From contig CABUOF010000050.1 of the NCBI GenBank assembly GCA_902493125.1, positions 1 to 15,849 on the forward strand: a DNA stretch of 15,849 bases, read 5' to 3'. A program made the position numbers and the translations under genes. The notes under the pieces are model-generated. The model saw nothing but the letters and a program-made list of their open reading frames with translations. It ran no database searches and was not told the origin of the DNA. Source of the DNA: an uncultured Collinsella sp. (GTDB lineage: Bacteria > Actinomycetota > Coriobacteriia > Coriobacteriales > Coriobacteriaceae). How positions within the stretch are numbered: position 1 is the first letter of the stretch; each line of letters opens with the position of its first letter. Positions 7,803-14,972 of this stretch are shown here, piece by piece.

Positions 7803-9245
7803 ATGTTTAATCAAAAAAATAAGGTGACACGCGCGGACTATGAGCAGTGGCGTGCCGGACAGGATGAGACGGCGGCTCGCATCGCATCCGACCCCGATAG
7901 ACTTTTGTTCCATGTGGAGCCTGAGCTTGGCTGGCTCAACGATCCCAATGGTTTGGTTCAGATTGGTGATACGTATCACATCTATCATCAATACGATCCG
8001 TTCGATGCTGCGCATGGCGGTCCAGTGCTTTGGAACCATCTGACGACAAAGGATTTTGTGACGTACGAGAATCACGGCCCCGTGCTGTTCCCCGATTCCA
8101 ATTTGGATTCGAGTGGAGCGTATTCTGGTTCTGCCTTTGTACGTGATGGCAAGATTCACTACTTCTATACCGGCAACGTTAAGCATTTTGACCGTGATGA
8201 TTACGACTACGTGTTGACGGGCCGTGAGCAAAACCAAATTCATATGGTTGCCGAGAATCCCGACGAATTGGGCGAGAAGCGCATAGCTGTTGGGCCGGTC
8301 GATTACCCCGACGATATCGGTACGCACGTGCGCGACCCCAAGATCCTTGAACACGACGGTATCTACTACATGGTTCTCGGCGCTCGTACGAAAGACGATC
8401 GCGGGTGCGTGCTTGTCTATACCTCGCGTGATCTAGAGGACTGGGGCTATGCGACGCGCATTGAGCTGGGCGAGAAGTTTGGCTTTATGTGGGAGTGTCC
8501 TGATCTGTTTGAGCTCGATGGCGAGCTTATTCTCGTTTGCTGTCCGCAGGGCGTGCCCGCCGATGGCTGGCGTTACCACAATCCGCATCAGTGCGTGTGG
8601 TTCTCCATCGAGGCCGATTGGGGGGCGCCGAGCTTTAAGATCGTCGGCCAGGGCATGCCTCCGATGGTTGATGCCGGTTTTGATTTCTATGCCCCGCAGT
8701 CCTTTGAGGACGCTGCGGGTCGGCGTTTGATGATCGGATGGTCGGGTTGCCCCGATGCGACGACAGAAAGCCCGACGGTGGCGCGCGGGTGGCAGTGCGC
8801 GCTGACGGTGCCGAGAGAGCTGAGCATGCGCGGCGGCAAGCTCTGCCAGTGGCCGGCGCACGAGATTGAGAGGATGCGCGGCGATTGCGTTCGTGCTGTA
8901 GGCGGTGAGACCGTTGAGGAGCCGGGACGCCTGTTTGATGTCGTGGTTTCCTGTGAGGGAGCCAAGATGATCGAGCTCGAAATCCGCAAGGGTGTCTTTG
9001 TGCGTTATACGGACGGGATGCTTACCCTCGATATGGGCGACGAAGGCTATGGACGCGACCAGAGGTCGATCGAGCTCGGCGAACTTCGCGACCTGCGCGT
9101 GCTTTCGGACACTACGATGGTCGAGATTTTTGCCAACGGTGGCGAGGCGGCACTTACGAGCCGTACCTATTCGCCGGCGGTTCCGGCGATGGAGCTGCAC
9201 GCCGAGGGTGCGGCGTCGATGGATTTCTACCGCCTCGCTCATTAA
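7803..9245 (+). CDS. scrB: Sucrose-6-phosphate hydrolase (GH32 invertase)
   Basis: The 480-residue cytoplasmic enzyme cleaves sucrose-6-phosphate to glucose-6-phosphate and fructose. All GH32 signatures are seen: GWLNDPNG with nucleophile Asp47, the HIYHQYDPF segment, SGAYSGSAF, HVRDPK (Asp178 as transition-state stabiliser) and WECPDLF with acid/base Glu231. The C-terminal beta-sandwich follows from about residue 340 and ends with VEIFANGGEAALTSRTY, the usual GH32 C-terminal pattern. Length is normal for the family. It is the last gene of the repressor-controlled operon, 101 bp after EIIBC, with a stable hairpin in the gap. Preference for the phosphorylated over the free sugar is inferred from the adjacent PTS permease. 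Confidence in the family is very high and in the substrate moderate. Confidence 0.92.
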   Translation: MFNQKNKVTRADYEQWRAGQDETAARIASDPDRLLFHVEPELGWLNDPNGLVQIGDTYHIYHQYDPFDAAHGGPVLWNHLTTKDFVTYENHGPVLFPDSNLDSSGAYSGSAFVRDGKIHYFYTGNVKHFDRDDYDYVLTGREQNQIHMVAENPDELGEKRIAVGPVDYPDDIGTHVRDPKILEHDGIYYMVLGARTKDDRGCVLVYTSRDLEDWGYATRIELGEKFGFMWECPDLFELDGELILVCCPQGVPADGWRYHNPHQCVWFSIEADWGAPSFKIVGQGMPPMVDAGFDFYAPQSFEDAAGRRLMIGWSGCPDATTESPTVARGWQCALTVPRELSMRGGKLCQWPAHEIERMRGDCVRAVGGETVEEPGRLFDVVVSCEGAKMIELEIRKGVFVRYTDGMLTLDMGDEGYGRDQRSIELGELRDLRVLSDTTMVEIFANGGEAALTSRTYSPAVPAMELHAEGAASMDFYRLAH

Positions 9246-9331
9246 CCGTGCATGGAGCACGATTGGACTTGTTGGGCGGAATGTGTCGCAGTTGCCGCGG
9301 CCAGCTACCGCTTATCGCGTATAGCGACCGT

Positions 9332-9359
9332 TTGCGGAATAAGTAACACTCCTTAATAA
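9332..9359 (+). promoter_or_regulatory. Candidate promoter for degV
   Basis: TTGCGG (9332-9337), a 16-bp spacer and TAATAA (9354-9359) lie upstream of the leader hairpin at 9398-9436. An alternative -10, TAGAAT, is at 9366-9371. The assignment is tentative. Confidence 0.35.
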
Positions 9360-9397
9360 ACCGTGTAGAATCTCAAATAAGCACGGAGTTTTCCAGG

Positions 9398-9436
9398 GAG
9401 ACGCTGTCCTTTGTTGTGTGCAAGGGACGGCGTCTC
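9398..9436 (+). terminator. Strong hairpin between scrB and degV (terminator or leader element)
   Basis: GAGACGCTGTCCTTTG (9398-9413) pairs with CAAGGGACGGCGTCTC (9421-9436), 16 bp with two T-G wobbles, over a 7-nt loop. Only TTT follows. It may end the scrB transcript. If the promoter at 9332-9359 is real, it instead lies in the 5' leader of degV. No other terminator is visible after scrB. Confidence 0.5.
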
Positions 9437-9522
9437 TTTGGCGCTTGGAGGCCGTTCTACAGCAGGACGGTGGACGTGCGTCATATATTAAAAAACCAAC
9501 GTCGAGATGGGTCGTGATAAGA

Positions 9523-10377
9523 ATGGGCAAGTACGTAATCGTGGTTGAATCTGGTTCGGATGTGACGCCAGAGCTCTGCGAACGCTACGGCATCGTGCGC
9601 GTGCCCATGCATGTCACGATTGGCGACGAGACCGTCGAGGATGGCTCGATTGATCCGCTCGAGATTTACTCGCGCTGTAACGAGTTTGGCGTGATGCCCA
9701 AGACCAGTGGCTGTTCGCCAGCGGATTTTGCGCATGTGTACGACCGCATCCATGCCGAGCAACCCGACGCGACTATTTTGCATCTTGCATATTCCGAGGC
9801 CACGACCTGTTCGCATCAGTCCTCTAAGATTGCGGCCCAGGGGCGCGACTACGTGTTCTCCATGGACACACGCTTTGTCTCGGTGGGCCAGTCGCTCGTT
9901 GTCGTCGAGACCGCCAAATACATCGAGGCTCACCCCGATGTCACCGTCGACGAGATCTTTGCATTTACGAACTCCGTCATGGACCGCGTACTGTTGGGCT
10001 TTGTTCCTACCGACCTTGCCTTCCTTAAGGCAGGTGGCCGCTTGTCCAACGTCGCGTTCCTAGGCGCCCATCTGCTCAAGATTAAGCCCTGCATTGAGGT
10101 GACGGGCGGCAAGTTCGTGGCGACCAAGAAGTTCCGCGGTTCTATGCTTAAGTGCGCCCGTGCCTTTATTGATCACATGGTAGAGAAGGGCGAGATCGAC
10201 TACTCGCATATTGGCCTGGCGTATTCGGTGGGTCTTTCCGAGGAGTTGCGCGACGACATGGAAGTCTATGCGCACGACCTGGGCTTTAAGGACATTACCT
10301 GGACTCAGGTCGGCGGCGTCATATCGAGCCATTGCGGCCCGACCGCCTTCGGCGCGGTGCTCACGCTCAAGGCGTAA
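9523..10377 (+). CDS. DegV-family fatty-acid-binding protein
   Basis: The 284-residue protein matches the DegV family, which binds a fatty acid between two alpha/beta domains and serves fatty-acid kinase systems in Firmicutes. Visible family features are the N-terminal IVVESGSDVTPEL, the TSGCSPADF loop (TSxPS in most members), the LAYSEATTCSHQSS segment, DTRFVSVGQ, LKAGGRLSN followed by KIKPCIEV, and the C-terminal HCGPTAFG (often HxGPG). ATG 9523 fits the family N-terminus. A GTG at 9514 in the same frame is an alternative, and neither has a strong Shine-Dalgarno. The gene seems monocistronic: a strong hairpin lies upstream and a clear terminator follows. No fatty-acid kinase gene is nearby. 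Confidence 0.92.
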   Translation: MGKYVIVVESGSDVTPELCERYGIVRVPMHVTIGDETVEDGSIDPLEIYSRCNEFGVMPKTSGCSPADFAHVYDRIHAEQPDATILHLAYSEATTCSHQSSKIAAQGRDYVFSMDTRFVSVGQSLVVVETAKYIEAHPDVTVDEIFAFTNSVMDRVLLGFVPTDLAFLKAGGRLSNVAFLGAHLLKIKPCIEVTGGKFVATKKFRGSMLKCARAFIDHMVEKGEIDYSHIGLAYSVGLSEELRDDMEVYAHDLGFKDITWTQVGGVISSHCGPTAFGAVLTLKA

Positions 10378-10408
10378 GGCCTGGTGTCTATCGATATCTA
10401 TTGCCTCG

Positions 10409-10446
10409 GCGGCGGGGGGGGTGTGATAACCTTCCCGCCGCTTTTG
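10409..10446 (+). terminator. Rho-independent terminator after degV
   Basis: GCGGCGGG (10409-10416) pairs with CCCGCCGC (10434-10441) and is followed by TTTTGT. The 17-nt loop is large, but the GC-rich stem and T-run are typical. Confidence 0.75.
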
Positions 10447-10486
10447 TGTGGGGCCAAATAGAACAACCCAATTGACCGCTAAACCG

Positions 10487-10514
10487 TTTCACCATCATGC
10501 GTATGGGCTAGAAT
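10487..10514 (+). promoter_or_regulatory. Candidate pflA promoter
   Basis: TAGAAT at 10509-10514 is a reasonable -10 box; TTTCAC 16 bp upstream is a weak -35. It lies between the degV terminator and the pflA start, where a promoter is needed. Confidence 0.3.
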
Positions 10515-10563
10515 GGCTCTGGCATTTATGTAACTAAAACCAATGAGAGGCAAGGTAGCGCGA

Positions 10564-11367
10564 ATGGCAGAAATGACGCTTGAGGGTGTGGACGCTCGTC
10601 CCGAGGACTCTGCGTTTGCCCTTGGCCGCGTGCATTCGATCGAGACGATGGGAACGGTCGACGGACCCGGCATCCGCTTTGTGGTGTTTGTTCAGGGCTG
10701 TCCCATGCGCTGCGCGTATTGCCACAATCCCGATACCTGGTCGGTCAACGGCGGCACCATGGTGACCGTCGAACACCTGATGGATGAGTTCCAGAGTAAC
10801 CACGAGTTCTATCGCAGCGGTGGCATTACGGTGTCCGGCGGCGAGCCGCTCCTGCAGCCCGAGTTTTTGGCCGATCTGTTTCGTGCTATGCATAACAACC
10901 CCGATGGCCGTGTACATACCTGCCTAGATAGCTGTGGCTATGCATTTGACCCCAACCACCCCGAGAAGTTCGATGCCGTGCTCAACGAGACCGACATGGT
11001 ACTGCTCGATATTAAGCATGCCGATCCGGCCGAGCATAAAAAGCTGACCGGTTGCGATCCCGCACGCATTCTGGCGTTTGGCGATGAGCTGGCACGTCGC
11101 AAGATTAAGGTTGTTATTCGCCACGTGGTGGTGCCGGGTATCACCGATACGGTGGAGGAGTGCGAGAAGCTCGGTCGCCTCATCGCTCCATGGCACAACG
11201 TGGTGGGTTTAGAGATGCTGCCGTATCATACGATGGGTGTCGTCAAGTACGAGCAACTGGGCATTCCCTATAAGCTCGAGGGCGTGCCCCAGATGGATAC
11301 CGCGCGCATGCCCGACATGACGGGCATGAAAAAGCGCCGCGCGGAGCTCAAAAACGCTATCGGATAG
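10564..11367 (+). CDS. pflA: Pyruvate formate-lyase activating enzyme (radical SAM)
   Basis: The 267-residue enzyme uses S-adenosylmethionine and a [4Fe-4S] cluster to place the glycyl radical on pyruvate formate-lyase. The sequence shows ETMGTVDGPGIRFVVFVQGC and the cluster motif C46-PMR-C50-AY-C53 (CX3CX2C), then the GGEPLLQPEF motif of the family, LLDIKH, and the C-terminal VPGITD and MLPYHTMG segments typical of PflA. ATG 10564 is preferred because AAGG lies eight bases upstream; an in-frame ATG at 10543 would add seven residues. In many bacteria this gene follows pflB directly. Here it is about 7 kb away behind its own terminator-promoter gap, so its supply is uncoupled from that of the split enzyme. 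Its target would be the RVSGYA loop of the 83-residue subunit at 3072-3323. Confidence 0.95.
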   Translation: MAEMTLEGVDARPEDSAFALGRVHSIETMGTVDGPGIRFVVFVQGCPMRCAYCHNPDTWSVNGGTMVTVEHLMDEFQSNHEFYRSGGITVSGGEPLLQPEFLADLFRAMHNNPDGRVHTCLDSCGYAFDPNHPEKFDAVLNETDMVLLDIKHADPAEHKKLTGCDPARILAFGDELARRKIKVVIRHVVVPGITDTVEECEKLGRLIAPWHNVVGLEMLPYHTMGVVKYEQLGIPYKLEGVPQMDTARMPDMTGMKKRRAELKNAIG

Positions 11368-11403
11368 CATGCCATAGCCCTCATATCCCCTCGTTCCCAG
11401 CTG

Positions 11404-11470
11404 AGTTGCGGTGGAATAGTTCTTGTTTTTAGGCCCATGTCGCCCAAACAGGAACCATTTCACCGCAACT
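11404..11470. repeat. 67-bp long imperfect palindrome between pflA and the beta-lactamase-like gene
   Basis: AGTTGCGGTGGAAT (11404-11417) pairs with ATTTCACCGCAACT (11457-11470) with a single G-T wobble. After one mismatch ten further pairs follow (11419-11428 with 11446-11455), and GGC/GCC closes the tip. About 27 pairs form in total. No T-tract follows, so it could be a bidirectional terminator or a miniature repeat element. It starts 37 bp after pflA ends. Confidence 0.6.
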
Positions 11471-11563
11471 TCGTTTTGGGTAGAGATGCGCAACAGAATC
11501 GTGCCATTTGGATAAATACGCTTGTGGTTTCTTTAAAGACACCTTAAACGCCGCTGAATATCT

Positions 11564-11591
11564 TTGGAAAGAAATGCCTGCTCGGTATCAT
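11564..11591 (+). promoter_or_regulatory. Candidate promoter of the beta-lactamase-like gene
   Basis: TTGGAA (11564-11569), 16-bp spacer and TATCAT (11586-11591), giving a predicted leader of about 30 nt before the GTG start. Confidence 0.5.
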
Positions 11592-11628
11592 ACTGCTCGT
11601 ATATAAACGGTGGCAGTCAGGAGACCAC

Positions 11629-12747
11629 GTGCGAAACATCGCATCGCGGGACGAGTATGTGCCGCAGCATGGCAGCAGATATAAGACGAAGGGCACGTCT
11701 TCGCGTGGCCTTGCCGGCGCTCGCATCCGCGTGAGGAAGATTGCCGCCATTGGGATGCTAACGTCGGCGGTTATTATCCTCGGAATTACCGTTAAAACCT
11801 ACGCCTCGGAGCGAACGGGGCGCCCAGATGCGTCAACGGTACAGCTGCAAAACGAGAAGGTTTCAAAGTCCAAAGCGTCGGCAGATCAAGCTCTGTCGAC
11901 GGCAGATCTCAAGACGAGACTTTCGAAGGCGGACTTCAACGATATCCCTTCGGGTGATACCGTTCGGACCTTCTCGTTGGTGGATAACAAGACTCCTGCC
12001 TTGGAGGATGAGAGCCTTGCCTCGCTCCAGGATGCCCTGTGTCGGGCGCAGGAGCTGGGCGATGTGGGTGTAGTGTTCTACGACCTATCGAGCGGTAGGG
12101 GCGTGACGTATAACGCCGATGTCGAGGTGTATGGAGCGAGCAGCTACAAAGCGCTGTATGCGCTCTATATTTGCGAGACGTTGGTCGAATCGGGGCAGGT
12201 GTCGCTCGATGGGCCTTTAGCCACGTATGGTGGTTACAGCATGGGCTGGCAGACGGTGCGCAACCTTATCGAGAATGTCGTCGTCAACTCAGACAACGAT
12301 TCGTTTATCGCGTTACGCGCGGCGTTTGACCATGATGGCTATGAGGATTGGATTGCCAATCTGGGTGTTGATGACGAAACGGCACTGAATCCGATGAGTG
12401 ATTTTCCGACCTACTGCCCGCGCACTTCTGCGAGGTTATGGCGTGAGATGAGCGAGTATCTGAGCATGGATACCGAGACTTCACAGTGGTTGTCGGGCCT
12501 TCTGACATCAACATCGCGCTCGTTTATTCGCGATGGCATTGCGGACGAGCAGGTTTTGGTGCGCAACAAGGCAGGCTGGATTAGCGAGGATGGTTACTAT
12601 TCGACATGCGATGCAGGCCTCATCGACATCGATGGCCGTACCTATGTCATGAGCGTCATGACATCGATGCCATGGAGTGACCGTTCGAGCGAGGTTACGG
12701 CTGCGATTGCAAAGGCTCTGTTTGATACGCGAGCTGCACTGGCTTAG
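11629..12747 (+). CDS. Membrane-anchored class A beta-lactamase-like serine hydrolase
   Basis: The 372-residue protein starts at GTG 11629 behind AGGAG. A basic N-terminus (1-37) leads into one hydrophobic segment (about 38-55), which fits a signal anchor with the catalytic domain outside. After a low-complexity linker, the domain from about residue 120 shows the four landmarks of the class A beta-lactamase fold: S171-S-Y-K174 (SxxK), S221-D-N223, E250-T-A-L-N254 (the ExxLN omega-loop motif) and K314-A-G in place of KTG. The family (Beta-lactamase2) includes true beta-lactamases and enzymes acting on cell-wall or unknown substrates. With the anchor and the KAG variation, a cell-wall or other periplasm-like role is as likely as drug hydrolysis. 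The gene seems to have its own promoter and no evident partner among its neighbours. Confidence 0.85.
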   Translation: MRNIASRDEYVPQHGSRYKTKGTSSRGLAGARIRVRKIAAIGMLTSAVIILGITVKTYASERTGRPDASTVQLQNEKVSKSKASADQALSTADLKTRLSKADFNDIPSGDTVRTFSLVDNKTPALEDESLASLQDALCRAQELGDVGVVFYDLSSGRGVTYNADVEVYGASSYKALYALYICETLVESGQVSLDGPLATYGGYSMGWQTVRNLIENVVVNSDNDSFIALRAAFDHDGYEDWIANLGVDDETALNPMSDFPTYCPRTSARLWREMSEYLSMDTETSQWLSGLLTSTSRSFIRDGIADEQVLVRNKAGWISEDGYYSTCDAGLIDIDGRTYVMSVMTSMPWSDRSSEVTAAIAKALFDTRAALA

Positions 12748-12825
12748 CGTGTTCGTTTGGCGAGGTCAAACAAAATGCTGGTACCATACCTTGGTTGAGA
12801 ATTTCGTATAGGTTTGGGGAATGGT

Positions 12826-13566
12826 ATGGCTACCATCGCGATTATCGGTGCGCTCGAAAAAGAGATCATGCAGATTAAGGAAGAGCTGAGCGACGTTTGC
12901 GAGGCACGGGAGGCAGGCTTGACCGTTGTGAGCGGTGAGCTCGACGGCCTGACGGTTGTCGCCACAACGGCGGGCATGGGCACGGTGAACGCCGCCGCTG
13001 CAACACAGCACCTCATTAGCAAGTATGCTCCGCAGGCTGTTGTGTTTTCGGGCATTGCGGGCGGTTTGAACCCCAAGCTCCATATCGACGACGTGGTCAT
13101 TGGCAAACGCCTACGCTATCTGGATACCGATACCGCGCTTATCGCCGAGTCCGCACCGGGGCTCGAGGAGTTTGGCTCGACGCCCGCGCTGGTCGATATT
13201 GCCGCCGAAGTGCTTGCTGAGCGTGGGTTTGTTGACGCTTCGACAAATGCAGTCGCTTCGAATGAGGGCACCAAGCAGTTCCTGGTCGGCACGATTGCCA
13301 CGGGTAACCGCTTTGTGACGGGCGCCACCATGCGCAACGACGCTATCGAGGCGACGCATGCCGATTGTGTCGGCATGGAGGGCGCGGCAATTGCCCATGT
13401 CGCAACCAAAAATGGTGTCGATTGCCTGGTGTTGCGCGCTATCAGCGATAATTGTGACGAGGCGTACGATGCAATTTGCGAGCGCGAGTTCGATCTGTTC
13501 GAGTACGCGCGTGTCGCAAGTGACATCACGCTCGATATCGTCCGCCGCATTGCCGCTGCGCAATAG
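12826..13566 (+). CDS. mtnN: 5'-methylthioadenosine/S-adenosylhomocysteine nucleosidase
   Basis: The 246-residue enzyme removes adenine from methylthioadenosine and S-adenosylhomocysteine, products of SAM use, in the cytoplasm. The family pattern is complete: IAIIGALEKEI at the N-terminus with Glu13 (Glu12 in E. coli), TTAGMGTVNAAAATQ, FSGIAGGLNP, ATGNRFV, VGMEGAAIAHV with Glu185 contacting the nucleoside, and RAISDN with the catalytic Asp208. Start at ATG 12826 follows GGGGA at five bases; the frame opens earlier at a TTG (12814) without support. It lies 38 bp before engB, so the two may be co-transcribed. A link with the radical SAM enzyme PflA nearby is conceivable but not needed. Confidence 0.94.
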   Translation: MATIAIIGALEKEIMQIKEELSDVCEAREAGLTVVSGELDGLTVVATTAGMGTVNAAAATQHLISKYAPQAVVFSGIAGGLNPKLHIDDVVIGKRLRYLDTDTALIAESAPGLEEFGSTPALVDIAAEVLAERGFVDASTNAVASNEGTKQFLVGTIATGNRFVTGATMRNDAIEATHADCVGMEGAAIAHVATKNGVDCLVLRAISDNCDEAYDAICEREFDLFEYARVASDITLDIVRRIAAAQ

Positions 13567-13604
13567 CGCGTCTATTTGTAAGAACCTACGACCAAGGAGT
13601 GTCC

Positions 13605-14195
13605 ATGGCCGATTCCATTAACTATCAGCTTGCCAAGTTCGTTGCCAGCTATGGCAAGGTTTCGCAGATTCCCGAGTCCACCTGCCCCGAGGTGAGCTTT
13701 GTCGGCCGCTCCAACGTGGGCAAGTCGTCGATTATGAACAAGCTATTTGGCCGCAAGAACCTGGTCAAGGTTTCGAGCACGCCGGGCAAGACGAGCAATA
13801 TCAATTTCTTCGAGGCCGACGATGTGCACTTTGTGGACCTGCCGGGCTACGGTTTCGCGCGTCGCTCCAAGGCCGAGCGCGACCGCTGGGCCGAGCTTAT
13901 CGGCGACTTTTTCGACTCCGAGCGCAGCTTTAACTTGGTCGTCTCACTGGTGGACATTCGTCACGACCCCAGCAAGCTCGACCACGACATGATCGACTAC
14001 CTACAGGGCAACGAGTTCAACTTTATCGTCTGCCTCACCAAGGCCGACAAGCTCAGCCGTACCCAGCAGGCCCGCCAAGCAGCAGCTATCAAAAAGCAGC
14101 TCAACGTCCCGGCCGAAAACGTGATCATCACAAGCTCCCAGACCGGTGTAGGTATCGACGAACTAAAAAAGCGCATCGCCGAGGCCTGCCTCTAG
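13605..14195 (+). CDS. engB: Ribosome biogenesis GTP-binding protein EngB/YsxC
   Basis: The 196-residue GTPase helps assemble the large ribosomal subunit. The G motifs are in order: P-loop GRSNVGKS (34-41), the switch I region around STPGKTSNINFF, DLPGYGFA as G3, TKAD as G4, and ITSSQTGVG near the C-terminus as G5. The length is normal for the family. ATG 13605 follows AAGGAG at six bases; a GTG at 13599 in frame is less likely. Expression would end at the palindrome with T6 at 14226-14277. Confidence 0.96.
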   Translation: MADSINYQLAKFVASYGKVSQIPESTCPEVSFVGRSNVGKSSIMNKLFGRKNLVKVSSTPGKTSNINFFEADDVHFVDLPGYGFARRSKAERDRWAELIGDFFDSERSFNLVVSLVDIRHDPSKLDHDMIDYLQGNEFNFIVCLTKADKLSRTQQARQAAAIKKQLNVPAENVIITSSQTGVGIDELKKRIAEACL

Positions 14196-14225
14196 TCAGG
14201 GTTAAACCGTCAAAAGCCCCCGTTC

Positions 14226-14277
14226 ATATCACCCCAGTGATAGTTATTGGTAAACTATCACTGGGGTGATATTTTTT
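14226..14277 (+). terminator. Perfect 20-bp palindrome plus T6, terminator of engB
   Basis: ATATCACCCCAGTGATAGTT (14226-14245) and its exact reverse complement (14253-14272) are separated by ATTGGTA and followed by a run of six T (14272-14277). This is a textbook intrinsic terminator in shape, 30 bp after engB. It ends one base before the AGGAGG of the next gene, so the following module needs its own promoter. Confidence 0.8.
14227..14271. promoter_or_regulatory. Paired TATCAC-N4-GTGATA operators of the toxin-antitoxin module
   Basis: Each arm of the big palindrome is itself a palindrome: TATCACCCCAGTGATA (14227-14242) and TATCACTGGGGTGATA (14256-14271), centres 29 bp apart. Two dyads of this kind just upstream of a gene pair with an XRE-type regulator are the usual autoregulatory operator of such modules. 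A weak promoter candidate lies between them, TTGGTA (14248-14253), 16 bp, TATTTT (14270-14275). The binding protein is inferred to be the product of 14938-15636. Confidence 0.55.
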
Positions 14278-14288
14278 AGGAGGTCGAT

Positions 14289-14972
14289 ATGGAGCTTTGG
14301 CACGGGTCGGAGGTTGTTGTCGAGCATCCATCGTTGGATAAATGCAGGCAATTCAATGACTATGGGCGCGGGTTTTATTGCACACCGCATGAGGAAATGG
14401 CAATGGAGTGGGCATGTCGGACCGAGTCTGATGGCATTGCCAATCGATATGAGCTTGATTTAGATGGCCTTGCGATTTTGGATTTGGAATCAGGTGAGTT
14501 CTCGATTCTCAACTGGCTTGCAATTCTGGCGAATAACAGAGAGTTCAATGTTTCAACGCCAGTAGCACGCGAGGGGCTTCGTTATCTGCTGGATAACTGC
14601 CTGATTGATATTTCTCCCTATGACGTTATTCGAGGCTATCGTGCAGACGATTCCTATTTCTCGTTTGCAAGACAGTTTGTCAACGGCATGATCTCGCTCA
14701 GGCAATTGCAGCGCATTATGTTTTTGGGGGATTTGGGCATTCAATATGCGCTTATGAGTGAGCGTGCGTTCTCGGCGATTAAGTTCCGCGATTGGAAGCA
14801 GGCTTCGGGAGCTGAGTTTTATCCCAAACGATTTGAGCGAGAACAGAACGCTCGACGAAAGTACCTGGATACGGTAAACGGATTTGACTCTGATGGTGTC
14901 GACATTAGGGATTTGATGGCAGGGAGGGTTGATTTAAATGATCCAAGAGTTAACGGATCGTGGGCCGAGTAG
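14289..14972 (+). CDS. DUF3990-type protein, probable toxin with ADP-ribosyltransferase-like fold
   Basis: The 227-residue protein fits the DUF3990 family by pattern: the N-terminal LWHGSEVVVEHP-L with His5-Gly6-Ser7, then NDYGRGFYCT (24-32) matching the family's DFGxGFY, then a segment ending with IL-WLAILANNR, and YDVIRGYRADDSYF-F. The family is placed with ADP-ribosyltransferase-like folds, but enzymatic activity has not been shown in anything I can cite. The gene overlaps the next by 35 bp (14938-14972), starts behind a perfect AGGAGG and lies after an elaborate operator-like palindrome. This layout suits a toxin made with its antitoxin. By eye it is richer in A and T than the neighbouring housekeeping genes, which suggests acquisition. 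After the core domain there is a charged C-terminal tail of about 55 residues. The toxin role is an inference from family and context. Confidence 0.78.
   Translation: MELWHGSEVVVEHPSLDKCRQFNDYGRGFYCTPHEEMAMEWACRTESDGIANRYELDLDGLAILDLESGEFSILNWLAILANNREFNVSTPVAREGLRYLLDNCLIDISPYDVIRGYRADDSYFSFARQFVNGMISLRQLQRIMFLGDLGIQYALMSERAFSAIKFRDWKQASGAEFYPKRFEREQNARRKYLDTVNGFDSDGVDIRDLMAGRVDLNDPRVNGSWAE

Noticed and set aside
14226..14277. Palindrome as a CRISPR repeat or attachment site
   Set aside because: Only one palindrome with two arms, no spacer array and no integrase gene in the window. The T6 tail and position fit terminator plus operator.
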